Part shown: positions 28,138-38,713 of the stretch, one piece after another
Layout: each line of letters opens with the position of its first letter
Position numbering within the stretch: the stretch's first letter is position 1
Origin: Phytophthora colocasiae
Taxonomy: Eukaryota > Oomycota > Peronosporomycetes > Peronosporales > Peronosporaceae
NCBI GenBank assembly: GCA_018806915.1
Contig: JAGKQI010000079.1
Span: forward strand, 1,081,001 to 1,145,000
Direction: 5' to 3'
DNA length: 64,000 nucleotides
The notes under the pieces: model-generated
Told to the model about the DNA's origin: nothing
The model's input: the letters and a program-made list of their open reading frames with translations, nothing else
Databases searched by the model: none
Made by a program: the position numbers and the translations under genes

Positions 28138-28674
28138 ATGGAGTCTCGTTTGTCCGGAACTAGCAGCATGAACAGCATGAAGAGTATGAAGATCTCAATG
28201 GAGAGCGAGAGGATGTTCGCTGACATTGAAGATGAGATGCAAGCTCAGTCACCATCGAGGGAAATCCGCCGTTCGTCGTCGCGTATCATGTCACCCAGCA
28301 ATTCCAGCACTTCCGTCTCAAATGGCGGCCGTGTGAGTGTCAAAGACCAACTGTACTCGCTTGAATGCAAGGTGCAGTCACATGAAGACACAATCCAGAA
28401 ACTCATGTCCATCCACCAAGCCGACAAGTCGTTGCTGTTGACCAAAATCGAGGAAATCACAGACCGGACGAATGAGGAGCTCCACAAGCTCCGCATCGAC
28501 TACCAGAAGAAGCTCAACACCGCTAGCGAGGAGATTGAACGACTCAACAAGTGTCTGAATGTTCAACGAGGTCACATTACCACGTTGCAGGAGCAATGTC
28601 AATCGCTGCACAAACATGTCGTGCAGGTCGACGACGATGTCACCAAGCTTGCTACTGAGGTGCTAGGAGAGTAA
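28138..28674 (+). CDS. Small coiled-coil protein, 178 aa
   Basis: Single-exon gene with a clear ATG context (CCATGG). The N-terminal 65 residues are Ser/Met-rich and probably disordered. From about residue 68 to the end the sequence has heptad-like spacing (LYSLECKVQSHEDTIQKLM, IEEITDRTNEELHKLRIDYQ), indicating one long coiled coil. No catalytic motif, signal peptide or membrane segment is present. It may be a cytoskeletal or scaffold component. Family not recognised. Its stop codon is only 90 bp from the stop of the convergent TRP channel gene. Confidence 0.8.
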   Translation: MESRLSGTSSMNSMKSMKISMESERMFADIEDEMQAQSPSREIRRSSSRIMSPSNSSTSVSNGGRVSVKDQLYSLECKVQSHEDTIQKLMSIHQADKSLLLTKIEEITDRTNEELHKLRIDYQKKLNTASEEIERLNKCLNVQRGHITTLQEQCQSLHKHVVQVDDDVTKLATEVLGE

Positions 28675-28764
28675 TTGAGTGTCAAGGTCAATTGAGCTGC
28701 AGCCCATAGCTATATCCAACAACCTTGCATCAAATAACAATATATTACCTGGAACGGTGAGCGC

Positions 28765-30725
28765 TTATTCGGAGTCAATTAGCTGGAGTAGAGCTTGCAT
28801 CACCTCGGCTGAGATATCGGACTCCTTGGCGACGTTGACGCGAGAGACGCGAGGATCTGAAAGTAAGTCACTAAGTCGACGACGCGTCGACTGCGTGGCG
28901 AAGAAAGCTTCCTCGACGATAGCAATGAAAATGTTCAGTACCACGTACATGAACAACGAGATAAACGAGTATAGGTACACTTTTCCAGAGATGACGAAGT
29001 GGTGAAGCTCCATCGCGTCAAAAGTGTCCATGATAATGTCTCCATTCATGAGCGAGAACAAGGTAATCATTGATTCGCTAAGGGTACCGAACTCCTCGAT
29101 CTTGTTGCCGAAGTAAATGGTTCCGAACAGCGCAAACCCGAAGAAGATCGGGGAGACACCCAACAGAAACTGCAGCACACGCGGTGTTCCCCATTTGAGC
29201 GTCAATACAATCGAATAGATATTCTGGTTGTGTTCCAGGTACCCCACCAGGCAACTCCAGAGCAACAGCAACGCAGTAGCATGCAGTAATCGATGCCAGA
29301 ATCGAATTGGCATGTGTGCCTCAAAGAAAAGTAAGCTCCACATGGTACTCGCGAGTAGCAGCGCCAGCGAGATTAACACGAGAAGTTGGCTGTTGCACAC
29401 CAAATAAAAACTGTTAGCTGCAGTATTACAAGAAATAACAAGAGGGATTGACTTACAAACCATTGAGAAGCTTGAGCTTTAGCGTAAATGGAATATCAGC
29501 CCACGATTTCAAATGTTGTTGTCTCGTAACGAAACGTTGAGAGTCATCATCGTCATTTCCGCCTTCTGTGACTTCGTGAAGCCCTTTATCCTGTCCGCCT
29601 TTGCTGTCTTGGTTGTGACCCCTTAGTAACCCCCTGGCTCGTGCCATGCTGCAATGGATAGCGAGCCACACAGGGTTAATTACATGATAGAAACTATCCG
29701 CAATAGAAAGAGGAACTTACATATGAAATGATCGCCGGAGAGCCTTCAGGCTAAGAGCCAGGTACAGAATTGACACGATGGCAACTACTACGTGCATCCA
29801 CACAAAGCTCTGTCTGGCCGTTGTCCAGAATGTACGTGGATGTGTGCTTGTACAGCGTGAAACTTCGCAATCTTCCAGTTGAACGTGAATTTGCGCGTTC
29901 TCAATAACCTCAAACCCCACATTCACGTGCCACTCAAAGCATTCCTCATAGAAATTTCCGAACTGGTGATCACGCAGCGGGAAGGAAAACCTGACGGCCT
30001 TTAACGACCGGAATAAGTGCTTCTTCTGCCACAGAGTCATTTTCGGGTCGAAAGGACCCACCGTCTCATTTTTTTGAGAAACGAGGTACTCAATCGTCTC
30101 CAATTCACCATGAGGTAGCACGCGGCTGACTATCAGCTTCAATGGCTGGATTTCACCAGCAGACGTGCGCAGATACTCGTAATTTGCAACAGAATCGTTG
30201 CCAATCGAGAAATAGACATCTCTCAAGTAATGCACCGCTGTCATCGTACGGTTGATCGTGAATAAATCCCGTTCAAAGCGTGGTCTGCAATACGTCAGTT
30301 TGTTAGATGCTGTTAACGCAATAGAGTTACGAAAGAAATACGCACACGACACCGATTTCCGCAGCAGGTGGAAGGAAGAAGAACGCCCTGGATCCGCATT
30401 GACGCACAATTAATCACTTACACACCACAAAACAAGAAATCACTACTAATATGCACCAGTTGCGATGCGATGCACGCATATAAGCAGCGTTCTGAGCGTC
30501 ATAGATCTGCATTTGAGCAAACGTGACGACCACCAGCACCACATGAAGCATCAACTTGTACGGGAAGCGACCGTGCGTGGCCCATTTCTCCCAGGGCGAC
30601 AGTACCAGGCGCTCAACTGCACCCATCGAAGATTTGTGCTTCCGTTGCACATACTTTGCTTCTTTGTCGTCGTCGGGTTCTCCCAGCAGCCCACGCCGCA
30701 GCTCCGACTCGAGTTCCGCGTCCAT
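28765..30725 (-). CDS. Mucolipin-type TRP cation channel (TRPML), five exons
   Basis: Exons on the complement are 30725-30457, 30387-30346, 30284-29721, 29648-29457 and 29389-28765, giving 563 residues, close to mucolipin length. Splice sites 3-5 are clear (donors GTAAGT). The tiny exon 2 (42 nt) is inferred from frame and fit. Structure: cytosolic N-terminus, TM1 (FPYKLMLHVVLVVVTFAQM), a long lumenal loop (exon 3), then TM2-TM6. The pore region has FFGFALFGTIYFG followed by LFSLMNGDIIMDTF, the hallmark NGD selectivity filter of mucolipins, and TM6 YVVLNIFIAIVEEAF. Mucolipins release Ca2+ and other cations from endolysosomes. Polycystin-2 relatives are the alternative, but the pore motif favours TRPML. 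Confidence 0.88.
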
Positions 30726-30870
30726 GAACTTCACTTTGGAATAATAATTTCGGTGAGTATTGCTGAAAACCTATCAATATTCATAACATGAATTTCGGTA
30801 GTTGAGCATTTGGAGAAAAAAATATTTGAAGCCTTCACTACCTCAGACGATTGCTTGGTGGGGCATCAAG

Positions 30871-32295
30871 ATGCGACAGGAGACGAAATCCCCATTTAAC
30901 ACTGGAGATCGGACGACAATTGCACCTGTTGCGACGTTGCAGACGACTTGGCCGCTAGTAAATGCTGTGGAAACTCCTCTAGGAAGTACAGAGAGCGATG
31001 CTGAGGTTGTCGTAGGTGAGGAGGACGAGCCAGCAGATGAAATGGGAGAGGAGGTGGTAGGTGGAGAACTGGCCGACGTTGCAATGAAGATTGACAGTCC
31101 TAAGGAGGGTCTGAATGCGGAGGCTTTGGTGGTGGTAACGGAGTCTCCGGCGACTTTGACGCAGGAAGGAGAGAAAGACCCAGTGTTGGACATAAACAAC
31201 GTGACTGGCAAAGAGGAACAAGATATACCTGCGCCTACGCAGGTGCTTGAGATGACGGAGAGTCCGATTACTGAAATTCCGACGACTGAAGCGCCAGTCG
31301 AGCCTCAGACGACAGAACCTGCAACTGTGGAAACCACCACGACACCATCTTTACGCACACAAGAGCCTGAAATTATATCTGGTGCTGTGACGAATGACGC
31401 TGCTAATACACAAGCTCCAGGGTATCTGAGTCAGGGCACCAACCCGCTTGTTCTGGTGGTGCTGGGGGGTATTTGCTGTATCTTCCTATTCGTCTGGGGA
31501 CGCAAACGGCGGTCGAGTCTCATCTCGAGCCCAAGTAAGCCTGGAAGTGCTGGATCAAAGGGTCCTAAAGTGCAATACACGCCGGTGCCAGATGAGCAGC
31601 CATTCAGCCACAGTCAGGATGACGATGATGAGTATTGTGACTATGAGGAAGACTCTTTCGCCAATGATCGTGACAACTGGGATGACTGGGAAGGTGACTC
31701 TACACAGAACCAGGCATCTCAGTTAAACCCGTTCGTTGCTCCACCTGCTGCGCCACGCCCGACGACACCGCGGCAAAGTCCTAGCAGCCCCAAGTCTTTC
31801 AACCTTGCCAAGCCCCTGGCTCCTCCACCACAACACCAAGAAATCGCGATTGAGGGTAAAGGTGATTTGCTGCCTTCAAGAAGTGTCGAATCGAACAGCT
31901 CCAGCGATTCCTTTGAAGTTGTGACAGATGAGACCCATGCACCGCACGGTGTTACTGCCGACACGGAGAAAGAAGAGAGTGTCGATGATCTTTTCAGCGT
32001 ACGTACTGTTTTATATACTGTCTGATGCCAGAAATCTTTGTACTAATGCGTAACTAACTGGTTGCAGCAATTTGGCATGGTCCCAACGTTCAAGAAGAGT
32101 GCGGTAGTCTTGCCCCCGCCTGCAGCTAAAAGCGCGGCCCCTGGATCTCAATCGGCAACGGCATCCTCTGCTTCATCACTACCTACTGCGGCTGAGGCGT
32201 CGGCTTTGTTCGCGGCTGAATTGGACGACGATCTTACTTCTGTCGACGCGGCCGACGAATGGGGCGAAGATGACGAGTGGGTGAAAGGTATTTGA
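30871..32295 (+). CDS. Single-pass membrane protein with Thr/Pro-rich ectodomain, two exons
   Basis: Exons 30871-31998 and 32068-32295 give 451 residues. The 69-nt intron has donor GTACGT, a CTAAC branch and acceptor TTGCAG. About 190 mostly acidic, then Thr/Pro/Glu-rich residues (mucin-like, likely O-glycosylated) precede one hydrophobic helix (NPLVLVVLGGICCIFLFVW) with a basic stop-transfer (GRKRR). An acidic, Pro/Ser-rich tail follows, with two DDW/EDDEW-type acidic motifs near the end. No signal peptide is visible at the chosen ATG. An acceptor-like CAG at 30844-30846 hints at an upstream exon I could not find. Only 145 bp separates its ATG from that of the divergent TRP channel. Function unknown. 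Confidence 0.7.
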
Positions 32296-32414
32296 TCGCT
32301 GCACCTGACGTGTTGACTAGCATAAGCAAACACCAACGCACATATATTTCGAATCTTTTTGATGATTTACATGTGGACAAAATGGCTTACAGCGAGGTGA
32401 TAGGCACAACGAAG

Positions 32415-34763
32415 TTATACTAGCCTCAAGGGCGGTCCAGACTGACTGTCACGAACCACAGGCGTATCTTCGCTAGCATAGGAAGCAGAAACAGGAGTAC
32501 CGTTATGTTGCTGCTGCAAAAGCACCAGATCGCTGGTTGTAGCCTTTCCTGTCTCTAAGCTCAGTCCTCGCAATCGAGTGGCATCGTTGATGTCGAGCCC
32601 TCCTCTGCTCGAAATGCTCTCGCGACGAGCATATCCAGGAATGAGTTCCGGTGGACCTTCCCAAAGCTTGTTCAAAATTCCACGTCTCCATCCCACGATC
32701 GCTAATAGACCGAGAGTGCAAGGCACCAAGTACATTAGCGCGGGTTGGCCACTGCCTGTGGCCACGACGGCGACATTAGCTAGAAGGAGGCCGATTGTAT
32801 ACCCCCACATAAGCAAGCAGAACAGTCCACGGCGGCAGGTATAGATCTCTTTAGCGCTGCCAAGCTCAGCCCCCATATCCAGGTCTCGGCCCGCAGGACC
32901 AGTCATGACATCGGCAGTTGGTCGTCGACTAAACATCTTGCCGTGGGGTGGCGTTAAACGTCCAAACAATTGACCACGTGTAGCGTAGTCATACCGCGCA
33001 CAAAAGACGAGCAGCAAGCCAGGTAGCACAATATCTCCCAGTCCTAGCAGTGAAGTACCAGCTCTCCAGTCCAACAGCTTGGGAACTCGTAGTAAGATCG
33101 GCATGGACTCTGAGCGACAGTCGTGCTTTGTGTCGGTTGGGTAACGAAGACAATATCCGCTGGAGACGCCACCAGTGGCAGTGCTCTGCGCGCCACCAGT
33201 TGCCACCTTGATCATGACACTTTCGTGGAAGATGTAGGGTGAAATGAAGACCATAAAGACGTCGTACATAAATACTAGCACCAGCAGCACCGTGGCCACC
33301 TTCAGGTTGGGCAGGCGCGCAGTCCGCAGGAACACGAGGCAAAAGCAGACACCAAAAATGTCTTGGAAAACCCATGAATACGACTGGAAGCGCGTCAAAA
33401 ACCAGAAAATCGCAATCCCAAAGGACAACACTAACGCTAGCAAATCTCCAACACTCCACACCGCAGGCACCAACAGATCTTCCCACTGCCACAATACATC
33501 GCGCCATGGCAACTTGTGCAAAAATTTAACCGGCAGACGTCGCATTAGAGGCTCCCAAATAGCCTGGAACGTGGCAGACACGGAGCCAATGCCGAAAAGA
33601 ACCACGACGACAATCACAACGTCGACGAAAAACAGTAACACCAGGAAGCCCGAGCCGAGCACCAAGAATGCCAGCGCATGCCAGGAAGTCAAGTCGAGCT
33701 GTTCCTGCTCAGGAATTTGCTCATCGTGTTCCTCGTAAGCTACTCGGGCTTGAGCAATAGCGTCGGAAGAGGTTGCGTCAGCAGCAATAAGTGCTGCCTT
33801 GAGCTGTGCCTTGGTGCGTTCGTAGGCTGCGCCTTTGTATGATCCAACCAGCACTGTAGCACAGGCAACGATCCAGAGAATTACCTGAGCAGGGTCCACT
33901 AGCGGTGGGTCACGTTCGTATACCGATACCAGCAACTGACCGTCCTCGTTCTCGCTTCCAGAGCCCACCATCGCCTTCAGCAAGTCACCATCGGCAATGG
34001 AAACACGTACCACGACGATTTCCTCCACTAGGCTCTTGTCCGTTACAATGTCAGTAGTGCTGAAGCCCATGAGGTCAGGAATGTCCCATGCACAGCACAC
34101 TTGTTTATCGGCGCCACCTGAGGGCACGCACATGTGCGAATTACACTTGCTGCTGCCAGTGCACGAGCGAATATCCATATTGTCTTCCCACGAGCTGGAA
34201 GTAAAGTCAGTGATATCGACGTTCCAGGCTGCCTTGCCGGAGCCACGCGAACAGCTGAACTCCATCTGCTTGTCTTCTGCGGTGGCGCTCGCAACGCTGG
34301 AGCGGTTGTAGAGCTGCTCGAGAGTGTCCGTAACGATAAGTACCGCTGCTCCTAGTTCCTGTGCATAATACGCCTTCTCTCCGAAAGTACAGTGACCACG
34401 GTCCACCAGTAGTACGAAGGGCTCATCTGGAAGTCCAAGTAGCGCCGCACTAGCGGAGCCCGTAAGACTCGAGGCGGAATCGTTACCGCTACTGGCATTT
34501 AATAACTGATCCATAGACGTACAGCCGTAGCCGTCCCCGAGTCCTGTTGCGTTGTATACAAGTGGGTAAAACGCGTGCCTCTTGCCGTCCTTGAGCTTCT
34601 GAGCTTGGAGTGACGCGCCCCAGCCTTCCTCCGCGGCGCTGGACGCGTAAAACACGGCCTCCGACTTCTTGACGTTCACTACGGCCGAAAGGATCGAGTC
34701 TGCCCGGTTCGTAGCCGTACAGGACGTAGTCACTATCGCCAGCATTAGCAGTAGGAGCGCCAT
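32415..34763 (-). CDS. Signal peptide peptidase-like aspartyl protease with PA domain (SPPL2 type), 782 aa
   Basis: I chose the ATG at 34763 because it starts an ideal signal peptide (MALLLLMLAIVTTSCTA); the frame stays open upstream to 34973. A lumenal protease-associated (PA) domain (about residues 90-190, with VDRGHCTFGEKAYYAQELGA) and a Cys-containing segment follow. Nine-helix GxGD protease features come next: YDVFMVF near residue 500, GLGDIVLPG near 576 and PALMYLVP near 674, which supply both catalytic aspartates and the PAL motif. The enzyme cleaves type II membrane proteins within the membrane of endosomes, lysosomes or Golgi. The tail has a Tyr/Ser-rich cytosolic segment. Single exon and complete. 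Confidence 0.92.
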   Translation of the reverse strand: MALLLLMLAIVTTSCTATNRADSILSAVVNVKKSEAVFYASSAAEEGWGASLQAQKLKDGKRHAFYPLVYNATGLGDGYGCTSMDQLLNASSGNDSASSLTGSASAALLGLPDEPFVLLVDRGHCTFGEKAYYAQELGAAVLIVTDTLEQLYNRSSVASATAEDKQMEFSCSRGSGKAAWNVDITDFTSSSWEDNMDIRSCTGSSKCNSHMCVPSGGADKQVCCAWDIPDLMGFSTTDIVTDKSLVEEIVVVRVSIADGDLLKAMVGSGSENEDGQLLVSVYERDPPLVDPAQVILWIVACATVLVGSYKGAAYERTKAQLKAALIAADATSSDAIAQARVAYEEHDEQIPEQEQLDLTSWHALAFLVLGSGFLVLLFFVDVVIVVVVLFGIGSVSATFQAIWEPLMRRLPVKFLHKLPWRDVLWQWEDLLVPAVWSVGDLLALVLSFGIAIFWFLTRFQSYSWVFQDIFGVCFCLVFLRTARLPNLKVATVLLVLVFMYDVFMVFISPYIFHESVMIKVATGGAQSTATGGVSSGYCLRYPTDTKHDCRSESMPILLRVPKLLDWRAGTSLLGLGDIVLPGLLLVFCARYDYATRGQLFGRLTPPHGKMFSRRPTADVMTGPAGRDLDMGAELGSAKEIYTCRRGLFCLLMWGYTIGLLLANVAVVATGSGQPALMYLVPCTLGLLAIVGWRRGILNKLWEGPPELIPGYARRESISSRGGLDINDATRLRGLSLETGKATTSDLVLLQQQHNGTPVSASYASEDTPVVRDSQSGPPLRLV

Positions 34764-35481
34764 GATGGACACCTCAACCGACTCTACGCAAGGCTTTCCG
34801 GCTAATAAGACTCGGTGAGCACTTGCCCGTGTGCGGTACACCCACGGCCGAACGACCGCTTCTGGACAGAAACAAGCACAATCATCACACGGGCAGTTGC
34901 ACAAAGAGGGGATGTCATCCCTACAATACTGAAATTTAATGCATTTTGGTGCTCGGATGCTGGCGACCTCCACCCTCTACTTGGCACAGTGTACCTAGAA
35001 TGAACATAGAGCGGGACGACAGCAAATATCGTCCAATCAGTACCATTTGTCTAAAACATCGGAGATGGTGGCAGTAGCCTAGGTACAAAGTGCGAAAATG
35101 TCCTTTAGCTTATTGGCTTGGGACCGAACGTCCTTGCTACATGTATTCGATATGCCTATCGCGATGCAGACTGTAAGCCTTAAAGTGAAGTAGTGCTGCG
35201 TGACTGTCATACAACTGTGGTTGCTTTGACACTCGCCACCAAATGTACTTGCATAAATGACAGATGGTAGAAACGAACGGCTGTCCAGTTATGCAGGAAT
35301 TGGTATGATTTGCTGATAATCGAGTCTAAAGAGTTTTATTTCAGCCAATCCGAGAGAGATAATCGGTGGTCGCTCCCGCAAAACGCCCGACGTTGTCGAC
35401 GCCATTTGAACGGAGCCCGAGCGCGCGGAAAGTGACCCGCATTCATTTCCGCAGTTCTTCTCCTCTCGCCGTCCGCCGACG
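34764..35481. promoter_or_regulatory. Divergent promoter region (SPPL / MED15-like)
   Basis: A CCAAT motif (GTCCAATCAG) lies at 35031-35040. An Inr-like TCATTTCCGCAGTT lies at 35443-35456, 26 nt before the MED15-like ATG. Between them the 700-bp gap is AT-rich, and I see no gene. Confidence 0.45.
35443..35456 (+). promoter_or_regulatory. Inr/FPR-like core promoter of MED15-like gene
   Basis: TCATTTCCGCAGTT fits the oomycete initiator followed by a flanking CA-T-rich block and sits 26 nt upstream of the start codon. Confidence 0.5.
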
Positions 35482-37678
35482 ATGGACCCGCACGCCGTGA
35501 ACGCTATGGGTATGCAGGGCGGCATGTCGATGCCCATGTCCATGGCGATGGCTGGCGCGAACGGCGCGAACCCACAGGCCATGGCCATGGGTATGAATGG
35601 TGGCATGGCTATGAATGCGTACGGCGTCCCTCAGCAGCAGCAGCCGCAAATGATGATGAACATGGGTCAAATGAACCAGATGAATATGGGATCTATGGCT
35701 ATGAAAATGAACCCCAACGCCATGAACCCGGCCACGACGGCTGCTGGCCCAGGGATGCAGGCGCAGCAAGGAGCTACCAGCGCGGACTGGCGTATCCAGC
35801 TCACGCGCGAACACCGCGCGAATCTTATTGCCAAGATGTAAGAAAGTTTCTGTTTATTGATGGTTGTTGTAGTGTGCTGACGTGTTGCCGTTATGATTTT
35901 GTCTATCCGATCGTAGCTACAACGAGATGGTTCGCGTGTCGGCCGACCCCGTACCGGGCATTAAACTCTGGATGAACGTTTCGTGGTATGAGCTGACGCT
36001 GTACAAGGAGTCACGAACACAGGAGGAATACATTAATAAGATCTTCACAAGACTCAAGTCGCTGCGCGCGCAGCAAACGGACATGAACGCGGTGATGGCA
36101 GCCCAGGCACTGCCGAATCAGGGGATGCTTTCCAGGCTCGACTTTTCGTATTACAATACGCTTAACCTGAACCAGCGACCGGGTGCGAATGGAAATCATG
36201 TTGCAGGCTACCCGGGACACCCGCAGTTTGGTGGTCCAGGTGCTCACCCTGGTGCTCAGCAGTCTCAACCGGGCAAGCCGATGGCAATGGGTGCTGGTAG
36301 CATGCCTTCGAACCCTGCAGTGCCCAATGGGACTAATACGACTCCCCGGTCAGCGGCCAAACCCGATGGAGGCGCTCCAGTTGCTCCTGGTGATATGACT
36401 GCGGAGTACTGGCGGCAACATGCAGCACTCAAGGCGAAATATCATGACGATGTCGAAAAGGTGCACAGCGCGTTCAAGAAGTATGTGGATCACATGAAGG
36501 GCCATGATGAGACTGAGCAGAAGAAGAAGCTGCGGTATCTTCTTAACTATGTGCAGCTATGCGCGAGCATTTTGAACGAGGACAAGACAACGCACGCACC
36601 GCGCAAGATCGAAGAACTGGACAAGGTGTACAAGTACATCGTGAAGATTGTGAACCCGTATTTAAAGAAGCTGCGTACGGAGACGGATAAGCGTAGCTTC
36701 ACTCCCAATGCCGCTGGCTCTAACCCCATTGGGATGAGTTCTTCTGCTTCGAATAATCCTGCCGGTAGCACTGGTGCCCCTACAAGTGTCGCTGGCGCAC
36801 CGCCATCCATGAATACCTCGAGTGGACCCAATGGTATGCTCATGCAGCAAGGCCAACAGAACATGTCGCTTCAGCAGAAACAGCAGCAGTATCTGATGCA
36901 GCAGCGCGCTCAACAGATGCAGCAGCAACAACAGCGAATGCAGGCTCAGGCTCGGCAGCAGCAAATGATGCAGCACCAGCAAATGATGCAACAGCAACAG
37001 CAGAAAGGCCCAACGCCACCAAATCAAGCGCAGCTCTCCGGCCAACAGGCGAACCAAGCAAACGCACCTAAGCAACCCCAGAACGGCCAGCCTGGTGGTT
37101 CCCACCAGGCCCCTCAACATAACCCACAGCAGCAGTTAGCACAGCAAGCACAACAAGCTCAACAACAGCCCGCACAGCCTCAACAACCTGCACAGCCTGT
37201 TCAGTCTCAGCAGCCTCAGCAGTCTCAGCAGCAGCAGAATCAACAGCCTCAGCAGCAAACAAAAAGTCTGCAGCAGGCTCCACAGCAGCAGCAATCTCAG
37301 GCACAGACTCAGCAGCAGCAGAAGCCACAGCAGCAACAGGCTCAACAGTCCGCGCCGACATCTCGCACAGATACGTCGTCATTGAGCTTGGATGAGTCTC
37401 TTTATGGAGGCATGGACAACAGTGGCTTGCTACAAATGCCGTCCAATCTGGGATCTTCAGGGTCATCGTCCGGATTTATGAACTTTCAGAACGACCTCTC
37501 GCCTACCAATTTCTCGAGTATGGATCTGCTTGACATGGATGGCTTTATGGGCGGTGATAGTAACAGCAGCTCCGGTCCTGGAAACGGTGGGCACAGCAAC
37601 AGCAATAGCAATGGAGGCAGCACCACAAATTCTGGAGACGGAGGTGACTCGGACCTCATGTTCATGGAAGCCCTTTGA
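35482..37678 (+). CDS. Mediator subunit 15-like protein (KIX domain, polyglutamine), two exons
   Basis: Exons 35482-35837 and 35917-37678 give 705 residues. The 79-nt intron (GTAAGA...TCGTAG) falls inside the KIX domain. The N-terminus is Met/Gly/Asn-rich. The KIX domain (about residues 107-170) begins at DWRIQLTREHRANLIAKI and continues through YINKIFTRLKSLRAQQ. A second helical block follows (about 285-370, HSAFKKYVDHMKGHDETEQ). Then comes a Gln-rich region of about 180 residues encoded mostly by CAG/CAA, and an acidic Ser/Gly/Asn tail ending in DLMFMEAL, activation-domain-like. KIX domains bind activator peptides. Membership of the Mediator tail is inferred from KIX plus poly-Q architecture. 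A p300-like origin is excluded by the absence of HAT and zinc fingers. Confidence 0.82.
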
Positions 37679-38713
37679 ATAAATAGTCCTGATGTTAGTG
37701 TTCCCAATTCAATACTTTTTTTCTCCATTCAAACTCAGGAAGCAACGACTGTCTCCTTGACACTGTCGATGGCCACAGGAAGCAGCCAGCCTTGCACTTA
37801 CCCCCGTTCGCTCGATCTCCGAGCAGTTGATTTTCGTGCAATTGAGTGCCGACGTACACCGATCGACAGAATGCATGGTCCATATAAAAAGGGCGCCTGT
37901 GATATAGAATTGTGTACACATATTGTTATCAACCAATCAAATCACCCGTCGCAGCGTTCAATCGCTAAAATAAAACTCCACTAGCCACTCGATAAAACGG
38001 AGGTCTCCACCAGCCACTCGATAAAATGGAGGCAGCGGACGAGGAGTCCTCGCAGACCCCACCACCCGCGACAGTATTGCAGGAGGCAGAGGAGGTTGCC
38101 ACCACAGGCCGTCACTAGTGCATTTAACAAGGCACTTAAAACCAATTTTTAGTGCAAATACAGGTGCTCTCTATCTTTTACCAAAACCGTTATTAATTCG
38201 TTCTCACATAACCAGTCTGACAGACTTTGCACCTGCGTGCATTCTGTCGATCGGTGTACGTCAAGCGGGCAAAACCGGTTCTCGACTTGAGCCGCACTGA
38301 TACCTGTCGCACAGCTCGTGACCACATGGCAGCCGGCACCGCAACAGCGAAGCAGTATTAATCGCACTGCAACCAATACGTAGCACGCTGCCACTAGCCG
38401 CTAGTGTAGCGTGTTGTCTGCATTAGCATCAGTTACCACTTTGCATTACTGAAGATATAGCTACATATATCCGATACGACAGGGTATTCCAAATCAGGGT
38501 TGTACATTCGCGTCCTTTCTCTGTGCGAATGTTCGGCTGGTGTCGTGCTCTGGAGCTCAGAAGCACAGCACCGACTTGCGAGCCACAAGCAGTCGCTCTC
38601 GTGCCTCTCCCCTCGCCAGCCTAGACGTTAATTACCTGCACTTCCGAAGGATCCAGAACGCATTAAGGTTCACCCACTCGCTCTTTTCTTCCTGCTGCGT
38701 TGGGAGCTGCAGC
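37679..38713. other. Intergenic region with inverted-repeat element
   Basis: Contains the 25-bp inverted repeats described separately, two direct copies of CCAC(C/T)AGCCACTCGATAAAA near 37977 and 38009, and an imperfect hairpin near 38382-38415. I find no convincing coding frame before the FYVE gene start at 38714. Confidence 0.45.
37851..38262. repeat. Inverted-repeat-bounded 412-bp segment (possible non-autonomous element)
   Basis: The 25-bp sequence at 37851-37875 (starting GACGTACACCGATCGACAGA) recurs as a perfect reverse complement at 38238-38262. The interior has no open reading frame of note. Clear target-site duplications are not visible just outside the arms, so the true ends may lie elsewhere. 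Confidence 0.65.

Noticed and set aside
36662..37120. Leu-rich complement frame opposite the polyglutamine region
   Set aside because: CAG repeats read as CTG (Leu) on the other strand; no independent support.
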